Shown here piece after piece: positions 26,861 through 35,895 of a stretch of 64,000 bases of DNA (its first letter is position 1; every line of letters starts with the position of its first letter). Location: contig JANCMB010000001.1 in assembly GCA_031317595.1 (NCBI GenBank), positions 2,359,610 through 2,423,609 on the forward strand. Reading direction: 5' to 3'. Made by a program: the position numbers and the translations under genes. Below the pieces are notes generated by a model. The model had not been told where the DNA came from and made no database searches. It worked only from the letters and a program-made list of their open reading frames with translations. This DNA is from Glutamicibacter sp. PS. Lineage in GTDB: Bacteria; Actinomycetota; Actinomycetes; Actinomycetales; Micrococcaceae.

Positions 26861-26876
26861 TGTGACGCGTGTCACC
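26861..26876 (+). promoter_or_regulatory. CRP/GlxR-like site upstream of gamma-glutamyltransferase
   Basis: TGTGACGCGTGTCACC agrees with TGTGA-N6-TCACA at 9 of 10 conserved bases and lies about 75 bp before the gene start, between two co-oriented genes. A cAMP-receptor-type regulator is a plausible binder. Confidence 0.45.
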
Positions 26877-26949
26877 CAAATACTTCGCCGCCATCGTGGC
26901 ATAGGTTGGCCAGTGCTGATCGCACCCAACCTTCAAGGAGTGACATCTA

Positions 26950-28773
26950 ATGACACGACGAAGTGTCCGTGCCGCCGCGTGGGCCGCCGCCCTCGCACTT
27001 GGCTGTGGCGCGCTGGCCTCTGCACCGGCGAGCGCCGAACCGCGACAAACCGACAAGCAAGCCACCGCCACCGGCTCCGGAGGGGCCGTGGCCACGGTTG
27101 ATCCCGAGGCCTCGGCGGCCGCCCTGAGCGTATTGCGCAAGGGCGGTAACGCCGTGGATGCCGCGGTAGCCGCGGCCGCGGCACTCGGGGTGAGCGAACC
27201 CTATAGCGCCGGCATCGGCGGCGGAGGCTACTTCCTCTACTACGACGCCAAGTCCGGGAAGGTCAGTACCCTCGATGGGCGCGAAACCGCGCCGGCTGGC
27301 ATAACTCACGATGCCTTCATCGATCCGGAAACGCACGAGCCCTACCGATTCACCCCCGAGCTCGTCACCAGCGGGGTGTCCGTCGGCGTTCCGGGCACGG
27401 CCGCCACCTGGCAGCAGGCTCTCGAGAACTGGGGCACGATGCCGCTGCGTCAGGTGCTGCAGCCGGCGATCAAGACCGCTACCCGCGGCTTCGTGGTGGA
27501 TGAAACCTTCCGCGAGCAAACCCTGGACAATAAGGAACGCTTCGAGGCCTTTGACTCGACCCGCGAGCTCTTCCTGCCCGACGGAGATGCGCCGCAGGTC
27601 GGTTCGATTTTCACCAACCATGAGCTGGCCGATACCTATCGGCTGTTGGCCAAGGAGGGCGTCTCCGCTCTCTACGAGGGCGAACTGGCGAAAGAAATTG
27701 CCTCCACCGTTCAGGCACCTCCAGTTTCGGCAGATACCGAACTACCGGTACCCGTCGGGAGCATGACCGTCGAGGATCTGGCGAACTACAAGGTCCTCGA
27801 GCAGGAACCCACCGAAGTTAGCTACCGTGGCTTGGATGTTTTCGGGATGGCGCCTTCTTCCAGCGGTGGCACCACCGTGGGTGAATCACTGAATATTCTC
27901 AACACCTTCGAGTTGTCCTCGATGAACCAATCCGATGCCTTGCACCATTACCTGGAAGCTAGCGCGCTGGCCTACGCCGATCGCGGTAAGTATCTCGGAG
28001 ATGCGGCCTTCGTGGACGTGCCCACCGCAGAGCTAACCGATGCGCAATTTGGCGCCGAACGCGCCTGCGAACTGGATCCGGAGCAGGCCGCGGTCAAGCC
28101 GGTGGCTCCGGGCGATGTCTCCGACTACGACGGAGAATGCCCGACCTCGCCGGTCGCACCGGCCGCCGAGGAAGATACCGAGAACATTTCCACCACGCAC
28201 CTATCGGTAGCCGACCGGTGGGGTAACGTCGTGTCTTACACGTTGACCATCGAGCAGACCGGCGGTTCGGGAATTGTCGTTCCGGGCCGTGGCTTCTTGC
28301 TGAACAACGAGCTGACGGATTTCTCGACGATTTACGACCCCGAGGATCCGAACCGGATTGAACCCGGGAAACGTCCGCGTTCCTCGATGTCCCCAACGAT
28401 CGTGCTGCGCGACGGGGCACCGATGCTGGCGGTCGGGTCCCCGGGTGGTTCAACGATCATCACCACGGTGCTCCAGACGCTCATCAACCGGGTGGATCTG
28501 GGCATGGATATTTCCGAAGCCATTGCTGCCCCGCGCGCCTCGCAGCGCAACACCAGCAAGGTGACCGCCGAACCAGAGTTCATTGACGCGCACGCCCAGC
28601 AGCTCGAGTCCTACGGACATCAATTCGTGCCGGCCGGTGACTCCTTCACGCCACAGGCAGAAATCGGCGCGGTGGCCGCGGTGGAGATCGCCGAAGATGG
28701 AACATTGACGGCGGCCGCCGAACCGCGGCGACGCGGCGGTGGATCGGCCATGGTGCTCTCGCCAACACGCTGA
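26950..28773 (+). CDS. ggt: Secreted gamma-glutamyltransferase
   Basis: This 607-residue precursor of glutathione hydrolase/transpeptidase is exported by a signal peptide ending at ASAEP. The large subunit contains NAVDAAVAAAAALGVSEPYSAGIGGGGYFLYYD and the substrate-binding RETAPAG loop. The autoprocessing site lies in ENIS|TTHLSVAD, so Thr415 should become the N-terminal nucleophile of the small subunit. RPRSSMSPTIV and SPGGSTIITTVLQTLIN are the oxyanion and gamma-glutamyl site motifs. AAGGAG precedes the ATG. Expected role: breakdown of extracellular glutathione or gamma-glutamyl peptides for nitrogen and sulfur. Confidence 0.95.
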   Translation: MTRRSVRAAAWAAALALGCGALASAPASAEPRQTDKQATATGSGGAVATVDPEASAAALSVLRKGGNAVDAAVAAAAALGVSEPYSAGIGGGGYFLYYDAKSGKVSTLDGRETAPAGITHDAFIDPETHEPYRFTPELVTSGVSVGVPGTAATWQQALENWGTMPLRQVLQPAIKTATRGFVVDETFREQTLDNKERFEAFDSTRELFLPDGDAPQVGSIFTNHELADTYRLLAKEGVSALYEGELAKEIASTVQAPPVSADTELPVPVGSMTVEDLANYKVLEQEPTEVSYRGLDVFGMAPSSSGGTTVGESLNILNTFELSSMNQSDALHHYLEASALAYADRGKYLGDAAFVDVPTAELTDAQFGAERACELDPEQAAVKPVAPGDVSDYDGECPTSPVAPAAEEDTENISTTHLSVADRWGNVVSYTLTIEQTGGSGIVVPGRGFLLNNELTDFSTIYDPEDPNRIEPGKRPRSSMSPTIVLRDGAPMLAVGSPGGSTIITTVLQTLINRVDLGMDISEAIAAPRASQRNTSKVTAEPEFIDAHAQQLESYGHQFVPAGDSFTPQAEIGAVAAVEIAEDGTLTAAAEPRRRGGGSAMVLSPTR

Positions 28774-28796
28774 CGGACACAAAATACGCGTGTTTT

Positions 28797-28840
28797 GGGC
28801 GTCGGGCCCGTTGCGATGGCAACGAGCCCGACGCCCTTTT
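28797..28840 (+). terminator. Rho-independent terminator after ggt
   Basis: An 11-bp outer stem (GGGCGTCGGGC with GCCCGACGCCC) and a 6-bp inner stem around a GATG tetraloop are followed by TTTT, 24 bases after the stop codon. Confidence 0.92.
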
Positions 28841-28938
28841 GCCTGACGGGCCCAGTCCCGCCGGTGCTGACAGCGACAGGTGTGTGCACTACCCTAAATA
28901 ACCACGCAGCATCACAACCGTTACCTCCCGGAGCGACC

Positions 28939-29607
28939 ATGCCTTTTGCCAGCGACACACCATTTTCGACGACACTGCGCAAGGCCACCGAGGCCGAGCA
29001 CGGCGCGGCAGAATCCAGCGAGTTCATCACCACGCTCATGGCCGGGGACCGAAGCGCCCGAGACTACACCCTGCTCATCGCCCAGTACGCCCACCTTTAC
29101 CGGGCCCTTGAAGAAGAGGTCGCCAATCTCCGCGACCTGCCCGAAGTCGCGGATTTTTTCGATCCGGCCCTTGAACGTTCGGAACAGTTGAGCCGCGACC
29201 TCAGGGTCCTCTTACCCATGCACGGGATGAGCCGCTGCCCCGAACCGCTACCGGCCACCGCAAGGTATGTCGCGGCGATCCGTGCCGCCGCGGCGGAGCC
29301 GACGCGGCTGGTGGCCCATCATTATCTCAGGTACCTCGGAGACCTATCCGGCGGCCTAGCCATTGGTCGACTTGTGGCTCGACATTACGAGATTCCGCCC
29401 GAGGCCCTGAACATGTGGCGTTTCGATTCCATCACGAAGCCCAAGGTCTATAAGGACGCCTATCGCGGTAAACTCGATGCCTTCGGGGCGCAACCACAGC
29501 GCGCCGCGGCCCTCTTGGACGAGGCGCGCCGTGGTTTTACGTGGAACAAAGCAATCTTTGAAGATTTACTTTTCGATTCGAAGACTCGCAATGCAGGGGC
29601 CGCCTAG
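28939..29607 (+). CDS. Heme oxygenase (biliverdin-producing, HmuO-type)
   Basis: This 222-residue soluble enzyme opens heme to biliverdin, CO and Fe2+. ATG 28939 is chosen because the frame further upstream runs through the ggt terminator and lacks family similarity. His21 in LRKATEAEHGAAESSEF is the expected proximal heme ligand. YLRYLGDLSGGLAIGRL is the distal-helix signature with the flexible Gly pair, and WNKAIFEDL closes the fold. It complements the iron-siderophore operon as a second iron source. A half-match to an iron box (CTACCCTAA) lies about 40 bp upstream. Confidence 0.92.
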   Translation: MPFASDTPFSTTLRKATEAEHGAAESSEFITTLMAGDRSARDYTLLIAQYAHLYRALEEEVANLRDLPEVADFFDPALERSEQLSRDLRVLLPMHGMSRCPEPLPATARYVAAIRAAAAEPTRLVAHHYLRYLGDLSGGLAIGRLVARHYEIPPEALNMWRFDSITKPKVYKDAYRGKLDAFGAQPQRAAALLDEARRGFTWNKAIFEDLLFDSKTRNAGAA

Positions 29608-29617
29608 CCCTGGTGGC

Positions 29618-30127
29618 TCATTCCCGAATCGGTTCACCGGCCGGGTCGAGTACCCACCAGACGTCCTTGACTCCTTGCCCCTTGGTCTCTCCGGCTTCGG
29701 CATCGGCCGCGAAGTAATACAGCGGCCAACCGTTGAGGGTCAACTGCCGGCTTCCATCGGTTCCGGTAATGGTTCCCACCTCACCGGTCACCCCCTGCAA
29801 CTCGGGCAGTTCTTCGCCAGCGGACACCGGTGGCCAAGCCTTGAGACACTCGTCGGCACAGGCGGAACTATCGGCCCCCTGGGTATCCTTGTCAAACTGG
29901 TAGAGCACCATGCCTTTGTCGTCGGTGACGATCTGCCCTAGATCCGATTCCACGACATGCAGGGCGCGCACCCCGAGCATCGCGGCGGGACTCGACGACG
30001 GGCTTTCACTCTTGGGAGCGCCATAACCGCCGCCCCCACCGGGCGACTCGGATGAGTCACCACAGGCCGTTAGCGCCAGCAATCCAGCGCTGAGCACGGC
30101 CGTCGTAAGCATAATTCGTGTTCTCAT
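29618..30127 (-). CDS. Secreted lipoprotein with PF03640-type repeats
   Basis: This lipoprotein of about 169 residues (lipobox LTAC) has a Gly/Ser-rich linker and two copies of the 'secreted repeat of unknown function'. The first is GQIVTDDKGMVLYQFDKDTQGADSSACADECLKAWPPV and the second TLNGWPLYYFAADAEAGETKGQGVKDVWWVLDPAG. The start at 30127 is set by GGAGGGG and the signal peptide. The CADECLKAWP motif recurs in actinobacterial lipoproteins often linked to SigK/SigL-like sigma operons. It is the third gene of the sigma/anti-sigma unit and therefore a probable target of that system. Function unknown; a role at the envelope is inferred. Confidence 0.85.
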   Translation of the reverse strand: MRTRIMLTTAVLSAGLLALTACGDSSESPGGGGGYGAPKSESPSSSPAAMLGVRALHVVESDLGQIVTDDKGMVLYQFDKDTQGADSSACADECLKAWPPVSAGEELPELQGVTGEVGTITGTDGSRQLTLNGWPLYYFAADAEAGETKGQGVKDVWWVLDPAGEPIRE

Positions 30128-30192
30128 TGGATTCCCCTCCATCAACGAACTACTTGCTGTAGGAAGTGAAACGAGACCGCCGCCACTTTGGT

Positions 30193-30885
30193 TCACCGCA
30201 CACTAATTGGGGCGGAGAGCAGGACTCCACCGTCTTGCGCCGTGATCTGGATCCGAGAAATCTGCCCCGGGCGAAGTACGGTGGCCGCCTGCAGCTCGAT
30301 CTCTTTACCCGGTACCGCACCCCATGTCGCAACCTGACTCTCACGCCCCTGAAGATCCGTGAGCACGAGCGCATATCCCGCCGCGGATTCGGCGTACCTA
30401 TCGCCCGTGGGGCCCTGCAGGTTCTGATCTCCTGCCGGGTAGCTACAGTTGATCCGAATTTTGGTGCCCCAGCCAACCTCGGTCAATTCAACATTTGAGC
30501 TGAGCTTCACCGCGGCCGCCGGTACCAACGACACCGCGGCAGTGGGTTCGGGCGCGCGATTCACCCAAGCCAGCGTGCCCATTACGGCGACAATCACAAG
30601 TACCGCGGCCGCCGCGACGGCTAAGGCCGGAGCCACCCAGCGTGCCCGGTGCCGCCGCAGACTCGTTGCCCATAGTTCGGTGGGTAGCCCGGGTTCGAAG
30701 GCGAGAGCGGACTGCGAATCGAGCGTCTCAAGATACGCGGCGGTATCCCGCAGCTGTTCCACATGTGCCCGGCACTGAGCGCACTGGTCCAGATGGCCCT
30801 CGTATTCGGCGTGCTCGGCGGCATCCAGCGCGTGTAAAACGTAGGCGGCATCCCATTGTGCGTAGCGGCATTCGGCGCCAGTCAT
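30193..30885 (-). CDS. Zinc-containing anti-sigma factor (RslA/RskA-like)
   Basis: This 230-residue membrane protein has an N-terminal zinc anti-sigma domain (His-x3-Cys-x2-Cys in HLDQCAQC, residues 31-38), a central hydrophobic helix (WVAPALAVAAAAVLVIVAVMGTLAWVN) and an extracytoplasmic beta domain of the RskA C-terminal type, ending DGGVLLSAPISVR. It begins in an ATGA overlap with the sigma gene, the usual arrangement for stoichiometric synthesis. The zinc site suggests redox or proteolysis-driven release of the sigma factor. Confidence 0.92.
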   Translation of the reverse strand: MTGAECRYAQWDAAYVLHALDAAEHAEYEGHLDQCAQCRAHVEQLRDTAAYLETLDSQSALAFEPGLPTELWATSLRRHRARWVAPALAVAAAAVLVIVAVMGTLAWVNRAPEPTAAVSLVPAAAVKLSSNVELTEVGWGTKIRINCSYPAGDQNLQGPTGDRYAESAAGYALVLTDLQGRESQVATWGAVPGKEIELQAATVLRPGQISRIQITAQDGGVLLSAPISVR

Positions 30886-31388
30886 GAGCCCGCTCCCCTT
30901 TCTTCCAGAGCGAGGCGTAGCGCCCGCATCCCATAATGTAGGCGCGACTTCACGGTGCCCGCGGCGATACCTAATTCTTGGGCCATCTCCGAGGTACTGC
31001 GACCACCCATATAGGCGCGGACAATCACCTGGCGGTGTTCTTCGCTCAGCGTGGCCAGGGCATCAATCACGACCATTGATTCAAAGAGTTGTTCGGTTTG
31101 GTCTTCACACACCGGCTCGAGTTGCTCTAACCCCGGCACTTCGCGCCGGCGCCGTGCCGAGCGGGAGTCATCGATCACCAAGTGCCTGGCAACGGTAAAC
31201 AGCCACGCACGGGTCGTCTGCGGATCCTGCTCCAAGAGTTTGCGCGACTTCCAGGCGCGGCAGAGCGTTTCCTGCACGATGTCTTCGGCCAATTGTCGAT
31301 CGCCGGTCAGCCGCCACGCGTAGCGCCAGAGTGCCGCCGCATGTAACTCGTACATGCGGGCCATGGTCTCCTGTCGCGCGCGTGCCAT
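30882..31388 (-). CDS. ECF RNA polymerase sigma factor (SigL-like)
   Basis: This ECF sigma factor of about 168 residues has region 2 (YELHAAALWRYAWRLTGDRQLAEDIVQETLCRAWKS, then TRAWLFTVARHLVIDD) and region 4 (LSEEHRQVIVRAYMGGRSTSEMAQELGIAAGTVKSRLHYGMRAL). The start at 31388 is chosen for its AAGGAG site. An upstream in-frame extension of 28 codons would cross the predicted promoter. Its own promoter has the mycobacterial SigL hexamers, which supports autoregulation and assignment to the SigL group. Confidence 0.9.
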   Translation of the reverse strand: MARARQETMARMYELHAAALWRYAWRLTGDRQLAEDIVQETLCRAWKSRKLLEQDPQTTRAWLFTVARHLVIDDSRSARRRREVPGLEQLEPVCEDQTEQLFESMVVIDALATLSEEHRQVIVRAYMGGRSTSEMAQELGIAAGTVKSRLHYGMRALRLALEERGAGS

Positions 31389-31418
31389 CGGCACTCCTTC
31401 ACACACTTCCACGGGTAG

Positions 31419-31446
31419 GACACGATGTACCGGCCCCGACGGTTCA
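31419..31446 (-). promoter_or_regulatory. SigL-type ECF promoter (TGAACC-N16-CGTGTC)
   Basis: Read on the minus strand, TGAACC (31446-31441) is separated by exactly 16 bases from CGTGTC (31424-31419). This is the promoter pattern described for mycobacterial SigL. It ends about 30 bp before the sigma start codon, leaving room for a short leader with the AAGGAG site. Confidence 0.7.
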
Positions 31447-31780
31447 CCATGCCCGCGGACTCTGGCGATCAACCTACACGATTAGCTCTGGCACTTATAG
31501 GGCGCGCGGTCGACGGGTTCGGCACCTTTCTCCGAAGAATCTGTTCCAACGGGCTGAGAAGCACACGGATAGCTTTCATCGTTTGAGCACAAGCCAAGAA
31601 TCGCGCAATTCGCGCGCTCGCGCATGGATGATCGTCCCAAGTGCCGAACAGTACGGATTTATGGGTTTTGCGATGCTATAGAAGCGGTCAGAGGCACCCC
31701 CAAATACCCAAGCGTGCCGAAGTCGTTGACTTCAATAATTAAATGCAAAAACAAGTTTCTAACTATTTTCCATTCACCCA
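31447..31780. other. Intergenic region between divergent sigma and ROK genes
   Basis: About 330 bases without a supported gene. Short plus-strand frames here show no family features and no ribosome-binding sites. The right half is AT-rich and leads into the ROK promoter. Confidence 0.5.
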
Positions 31781-31816
31781 TTGACGGCACTAGTGATCTG
31801 GTTCACACTTATTCTC
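31781..31816 (+). promoter_or_regulatory. Promoter and CRP/GlxR-like site of the ROK-transporter operon; possible leaderless start
   Basis: TTGACG (31781-31786) is followed after 18 bases by CACTT/ATTCT-type -10 sequence ending just before ATG 31817. AGTGA-N6-TCACA (31792-31807) matches the CRP/GlxR consensus at 9 of 10 bases and lies between the hexamers. No Shine-Dalgarno sequence is visible, so a leaderless mRNA is possible. Confidence 0.4.
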
Positions 31817-33007
31817 ATGCCAGAATCCACGCAGCTCGGGAAACCGGGTTCACAGAGCGCCCTGCGTCACCGCAATGCACGTCGAGTGCTCCTTGCGTTG
31901 GCCTCTGGTCCACGGACTCAGGCCATGTTGACGCGTGATACCGGCCTTTCGGCCGGCACGGTCAGCAACATCGTCAAGAATCTCATCACTCAGGGACGGG
32001 CCCACACCGAACCGACCATCAGTTCCGGACGCAAGGCACTGAACATCGTGCTCAATGACCCCGGCGCCCTGGGTCTGGGCATCGACTTTGGGCGTCGTGG
32101 TTTGCGGATGATCGTCGTTGCCCCCGGCAATACCATCGTCGCCGAACGCACCAGCGATCTGCCGGCCAGTAGCGGCGCCGAGGCCTGTATCGCCCGTGCT
32201 GCCGAACTATTCACGCAGATGGTCGACAGCGGAGAGATCAGCCGTGGATCGGTTCTGGAGGCGGCGGTGTCGCTACCCTCGCCGATCGACCACCGCACCG
32301 GCACCTTGGCCAGCTCCTCCATCTTGCCGCAGTGGTCCGGGGTGGATATTGCAGCCGCGGTGGGGCAGGCACTCCAGGTGCCCACGGTGATCGACAATGA
32401 CGCCAACCTGGCGGCTTTGGCCGAGGCCACATGGTCCGAGCACGCCACCAGCGAGCAGCTGTTCTACCTCAAAATCGATCGCGGTATCGGTGCCGGACTG
32501 CTGCTCAACGGCCAGATCCACTACGGACATATTGGTATCACCGGCGAGATTGGCCACGCGGCAATGCAGGATGACGGCCTGCCTTGCCGCTGCGGTAACC
32601 GTGGATGCCTCGAAACGCAGGCCTCGACCGACCGGATGCTCGATCGACTGCAGCACACCATCGACCCGCCCCGGTCGGTTGCGGAGCTGGTGGAGTACGC
32701 CCTCGAAGGGCACCCGCCGACGCTACGCGTGCTCGAGGACGCCGGATTGGCTGCTGGACGCACCCTCGGGTTCATCTCGAGCCTGCTCAACCCGGAAGTC
32801 ATCGTCGTTGGAGGCCCATTAGGCGAGCTGTTGCTGGATCCGGTTCGCCGCGGACACCAGCGTTATACGAGCGAAACGCTCTTTGAAACCACCCGTATCG
32901 TCACCGCTTCGCTCGGCGAACGAGCCGAAGCCCTCGGCGCGGCCACCCTCGCGGTGCGTCGTGCGGTAGACCTGCACACCAATTTCAACGAGGTAGAGAT
33001 CCCATGA
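31817..33007 (+). CDS. ROK-family transcriptional regulator of the sugar importer
   Basis: This NagC/XylR-type regulator of about 396 residues has an N-terminal winged helix ([36 protein letters not shown]) and a ROK sugar-kinase-like domain. The latter contains [11 protein letters not shown], the [26 protein letters not shown] segment, and the zinc motif [13 protein letters not shown] 31817 preserves a short hydrophilic N-terminus; a start 12 codons upstream would add a hydrophobic tail and cross the promoter. The last codon overlaps the ATPase gene. It is likely the monosaccharide-responsive repressor of the operon. Confidence 0.9.
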   Translation: MPESTQLGKPGSQSALRHRNARRVLLALASGPRTQAMLTRDTGLSAGTVSNIVKNLITQGRAHTEPTISSGRKALNIVLNDPGALGLGIDFGRRGLRMIVVAPGNTIVAERTSDLPASSGAEACIARAAELFTQMVDSGEISRGSVLEAAVSLPSPIDHRTGTLASSSILPQWSGVDIAAAVGQALQVPTVIDNDANLAALAEATWSEHATSEQLFYLKIDRGIGAGLLLNGQIHYGHIGITGEIGHAAMQDDGLPCRCGNRGCLETQASTDRMLDRLQHTIDPPRSVAELVEYALEGHPPTLRVLEDAGLAAGRTLGFISSLLNPEVIVVGGPLGELLLDPVRRGHQRYTSETLFETTRIVTASLGERAEALGAATLAVRRAVDLHTNFNEVEIP

Positions 33008-34569
33008 CCGAAACGATGACCGCGGACGCCATCTTGCAGATGCGTTCCATTACCAAGAAATTCCCCGGGGTCTTGGCCCTCGATGCGGTGAACCTGGCGG
33101 TGGCCCGCGGCGAAATACATGCGATCTGCGGGGAAAACGGTGCCGGTAAGTCCACCCTGATGAAGGTGCTCTCCGGGGTGTACCCGCACGGCAGCTACGA
33201 GGGAGACATCTTCTACGACGGCCAGGTCCGCCAGTTCCGTGATATCCGTTCCAGCGAGAAGGCTGGCATCGTGATCATCCACCAAGAACTGGCCCTGATT
33301 CCCGAGCTGTCGATCACCGAGAACATCTTCTTGGGTAATGAACCTGCCCGCATGGGCGTCATCGACTGGGCCGAAGCCCGGCGACGCAGCGTGGACCTCC
33401 TCGATTCGGTGGGTCTGCATGATGACCCGGACACCCCAATCAAGGACATTGGCGTGGGTAAACAACAGCTGGTAGAAATTGCCAAGGCCTTGAACAAGGA
33501 CGTGAAGCTCCTGATTCTGGATGAGCCCACCGCGGCGCTGAACGAGGAAGATTCGCAGCACCTCCTGCGCATCATGGGGCAGCTACGTGAGAAGGGGATC
33601 ACCTCGATCATCATCTCGCACAAGCTCAACGAAATTGAGCAGGTGGCCGACTCGATCACCATCATTCGCGATGGTAAGTCAATCGAAACCCTCGATGTCT
33701 CGGCGGGTGGGGTCGACGAAGACCGCATTATCAAGGGCATGGTGGGCCGCTCCCTCGAGTCCCGCTTCCCCGATCACACCCCTCATTTCGGCGACGTTTT
33801 GCTCGAGGTGGAGAACTGGACCGTCGCCCACCCAAACGTTGAAGACCGACTCGTGTGCAAGGGCTCGAACTTCTTCGTACGGGCCGGTGAGATTGTCGGC
33901 TTCGCCGGTCTCATGGGCGCCGGTCGCACCGAACTGGCCCGCTCGGTCTTCGGACGTTCCTATGGACGTTTTCTCTCCGGGCAGGTGCGCATCCACGGCA
34001 AGGAGGTCCAGCTCCGCAATGTACGCCAGGCCATCGACGCCGGTCTCGGATACGTCACCGAAGACCGCAAGAGTCTAGGGCTGAACTTGCTCGACGACAT
34101 CAAGACCACCACCGTCGCGGCCAATCTGCGCAAGATCAGCCGCTATGACGTGGTTGATCGCCGGGCCGAATATGCGGTCGCCGAGGACTATCGCACCTCG
34201 CTGCGCACGAAGACTCCCTCGGTGGATGAATCCGTGGCGAAGCTTTCGGGCGGTAACCAGCAGAAAGTCGTGCTTGCCAAGTGGATGTTCACGGATCCCG
34301 AGGTGCTCATTCTGGACGAACCTACGCGTGGTATCGACGTGGGTGCGAAGTATGAAATCTACGGAATCATTCAGGAACTGGCCCGGCAGGGCAAGGCGGT
34401 CATCGTGATCTCCTCGGAACTGCCCGAACTGCTCGGCCTCTCGGACCGTATCTACACAATTTTCGAAGGCACCATCACCGGTGTGCTGAACAAAGATGAG
34501 GCGACCCAGGAAAACCTGATGCGCCTCATGACCGCCGACCGTGCGGACTCCGGCCTACAGGCCGGCTAG
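33004..34569 (+). CDS. Monosaccharide ABC transporter ATP-binding protein (MmsA/GguA/XylG type)
   Basis: This is a 521-residue double ATPase. The first nucleotide-binding domain has GENGAGKST, then [14 protein letters not shown] as signature and [11 protein letters not shown]. In the second, the Walker A region is degenerate ([18 protein letters not shown]), as in all RbsA/XylG-type proteins, while the signature [15 protein letters not shown] and [15 protein letters not shown] are intact. It overlaps the regulator stop by 4 bases. It supplies energy for the downstream permease and the ChvE-like receptor. Confidence 0.93.
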   Translation: MTETMTADAILQMRSITKKFPGVLALDAVNLAVARGEIHAICGENGAGKSTLMKVLSGVYPHGSYEGDIFYDGQVRQFRDIRSSEKAGIVIIHQELALIPELSITENIFLGNEPARMGVIDWAEARRRSVDLLDSVGLHDDPDTPIKDIGVGKQQLVEIAKALNKDVKLLILDEPTAALNEEDSQHLLRIMGQLREKGITSIIISHKLNEIEQVADSITIIRDGKSIETLDVSAGGVDEDRIIKGMVGRSLESRFPDHTPHFGDVLLEVENWTVAHPNVEDRLVCKGSNFFVRAGEIVGFAGLMGAGRTELARSVFGRSYGRFLSGQVRIHGKEVQLRNVRQAIDAGLGYVTEDRKSLGLNLLDDIKTTTVAANLRKISRYDVVDRRAEYAVAEDYRTSLRTKTPSVDESVAKLSGGNQQKVVLAKWMFTDPEVLILDEPTRGIDVGAKYEIYGIIQELARQGKAVIVISSELPELLGLSDRIYTIFEGTITGVLNKDEATQENLMRLMTADRADSGLQAG

Positions 34570-34608
34570 CGACACCCATCAACCCATCGATCACAGCAGG
34601 AATTCAGC

Positions 34609-35859
34609 ATGAATGCGCTCAAGCAGCTCTTCGGCGGGGACACCCGCCAATTCGGCATGATCTTCGCCTTGGTGGCGCTGATCCTTTTCTTCCAGTTCCG
34701 CACCGGCGGCCGCACCCTGACCTCCGGCAACGTCATTAACCTGATCAACGGCAACGCCTACATTCTGGTGCTGGCTATCGGCATGGTGCTGGTCATCATC
34801 GCCGGGCACATCGACCTGTCGGTCGGCTCCATTGCGGCCTTCGTCGGTATCGCCGTGGCCATCGCCATGCGGGACTGGCATTTGCCCTGGTGGCTGGCGA
34901 TCGTCTTCGGTCTGGTGCTCGGTGCCGTTATCGGTGCCTGGCAGGGGTTCTGGGTCGCCTACGTGGGGATCCCGGCCTTCATCGTCACGTTGGCAGGCAT
35001 GATGCTCTTCCGTGGGTTGAACCAGTTCGTCGGCAAGTCCAACACGGTCCCGGTCCCCGAAGACTTCCAGGTCATTGGCGCCGGTTACCTTCCAGAAGTC
35101 GGGCCGGTGACCGGTTACAACAACCTGACCCTGCTCCTGGGCTTGGGCGCGGTGCTTTTCTTCATCCTCAGCAGCCGCCGGGCCCGCATTAAGAACCGCA
35201 CCCTCGGTGCTGTGGTTGCCCCACTGTGGGTCGACGTCACCAAGGTGACGCTGATTTCGGCCGCCGTGCTCTACGCGACCTACCTGTTTGCCACCGGCCG
35301 ACCGGGCACCTCGATCCCGATTTCCGGTCTGATCTTGCTGGTTCTCGTGCTGATTTACGGCTTCATCTCCACGCGCACCATTTTGGGCCGCCACGTCTAC
35401 GCGGTCGGAGGCAATAAGCACGCCGCCGAGCTCTCCGGTGTGCGCTCGAAGAAGGTCAACTTCCTGGTCATGATGAACATGTCGATTCTGGCCGCGCTGG
35501 CCGGCATGATGTTCGTCGCCCGCTCCACCGCATCCGGGCCCTTCGACGGTGTGATGTGGGAACTCGACGCAATCGCCGCAGTGTTCATCGGCGGTGCGGC
35601 CGTCTCCGGCGGTGTCGGTACGGTCATGGGTTCGATCATCGGTGGTCTGGTGATGGCCGTCTTGAACAACGGTCTACAGCTACTCGGTGTTGGCGCGGAT
35701 GCCACCCAGATCATCAAGGGTCTGGTGTTGTTGGCCGCGGTGGCCTTCGATGTTTACAACAAGACACAGGGCAAACCCTCGATCACCGGCCTGCTGATGC
35801 GTTCATTCAATAAGCCCTCCACCCCAGCACCCCCAACCCCGGAAAAAATTTCCGTCTAG
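34609..35859 (+). CDS. Monosaccharide ABC transporter permease (MmsB/GguB/XylH type)
   Basis: This 416-residue permease of the branched RbsC/XylH group has about 10-12 helices. The opening GQFGMIF-type helix is followed by GMVLVIIAGHIDLSVGSIAAFVG, a diagnostic motif of monosaccharide permeases. LGRHVYAVGGNKHAAELSGVRSKKVNFLVMMNM is the cytoplasmic ATPase-contact loop. The extra central segment (about residues 150-250) distinguishes the XylH/GguB size class from the shorter RbsC. The C-terminal tail is Pro-rich. Confidence 0.93.
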   Translation: MNALKQLFGGDTRQFGMIFALVALILFFQFRTGGRTLTSGNVINLINGNAYILVLAIGMVLVIIAGHIDLSVGSIAAFVGIAVAIAMRDWHLPWWLAIVFGLVLGAVIGAWQGFWVAYVGIPAFIVTLAGMMLFRGLNQFVGKSNTVPVPEDFQVIGAGYLPEVGPVTGYNNLTLLLGLGAVLFFILSSRRARIKNRTLGAVVAPLWVDVTKVTLISAAVLYATYLFATGRPGTSIPISGLILLVLVLIYGFISTRTILGRHVYAVGGNKHAAELSGVRSKKVNFLVMMNMSILAALAGMMFVARSTASGPFDGVMWELDAIAAVFIGGAAVSGGVGTVMGSIIGGLVMAVLNNGLQLLGVGADATQIIKGLVLLAAVAFDVYNKTQGKPSITGLLMRSFNKPSTPAPPTPEKISV

Positions 35860-35895
35860 TTCAGTTCGTCACCCACCTGAGAGAAAGTGAAAACA

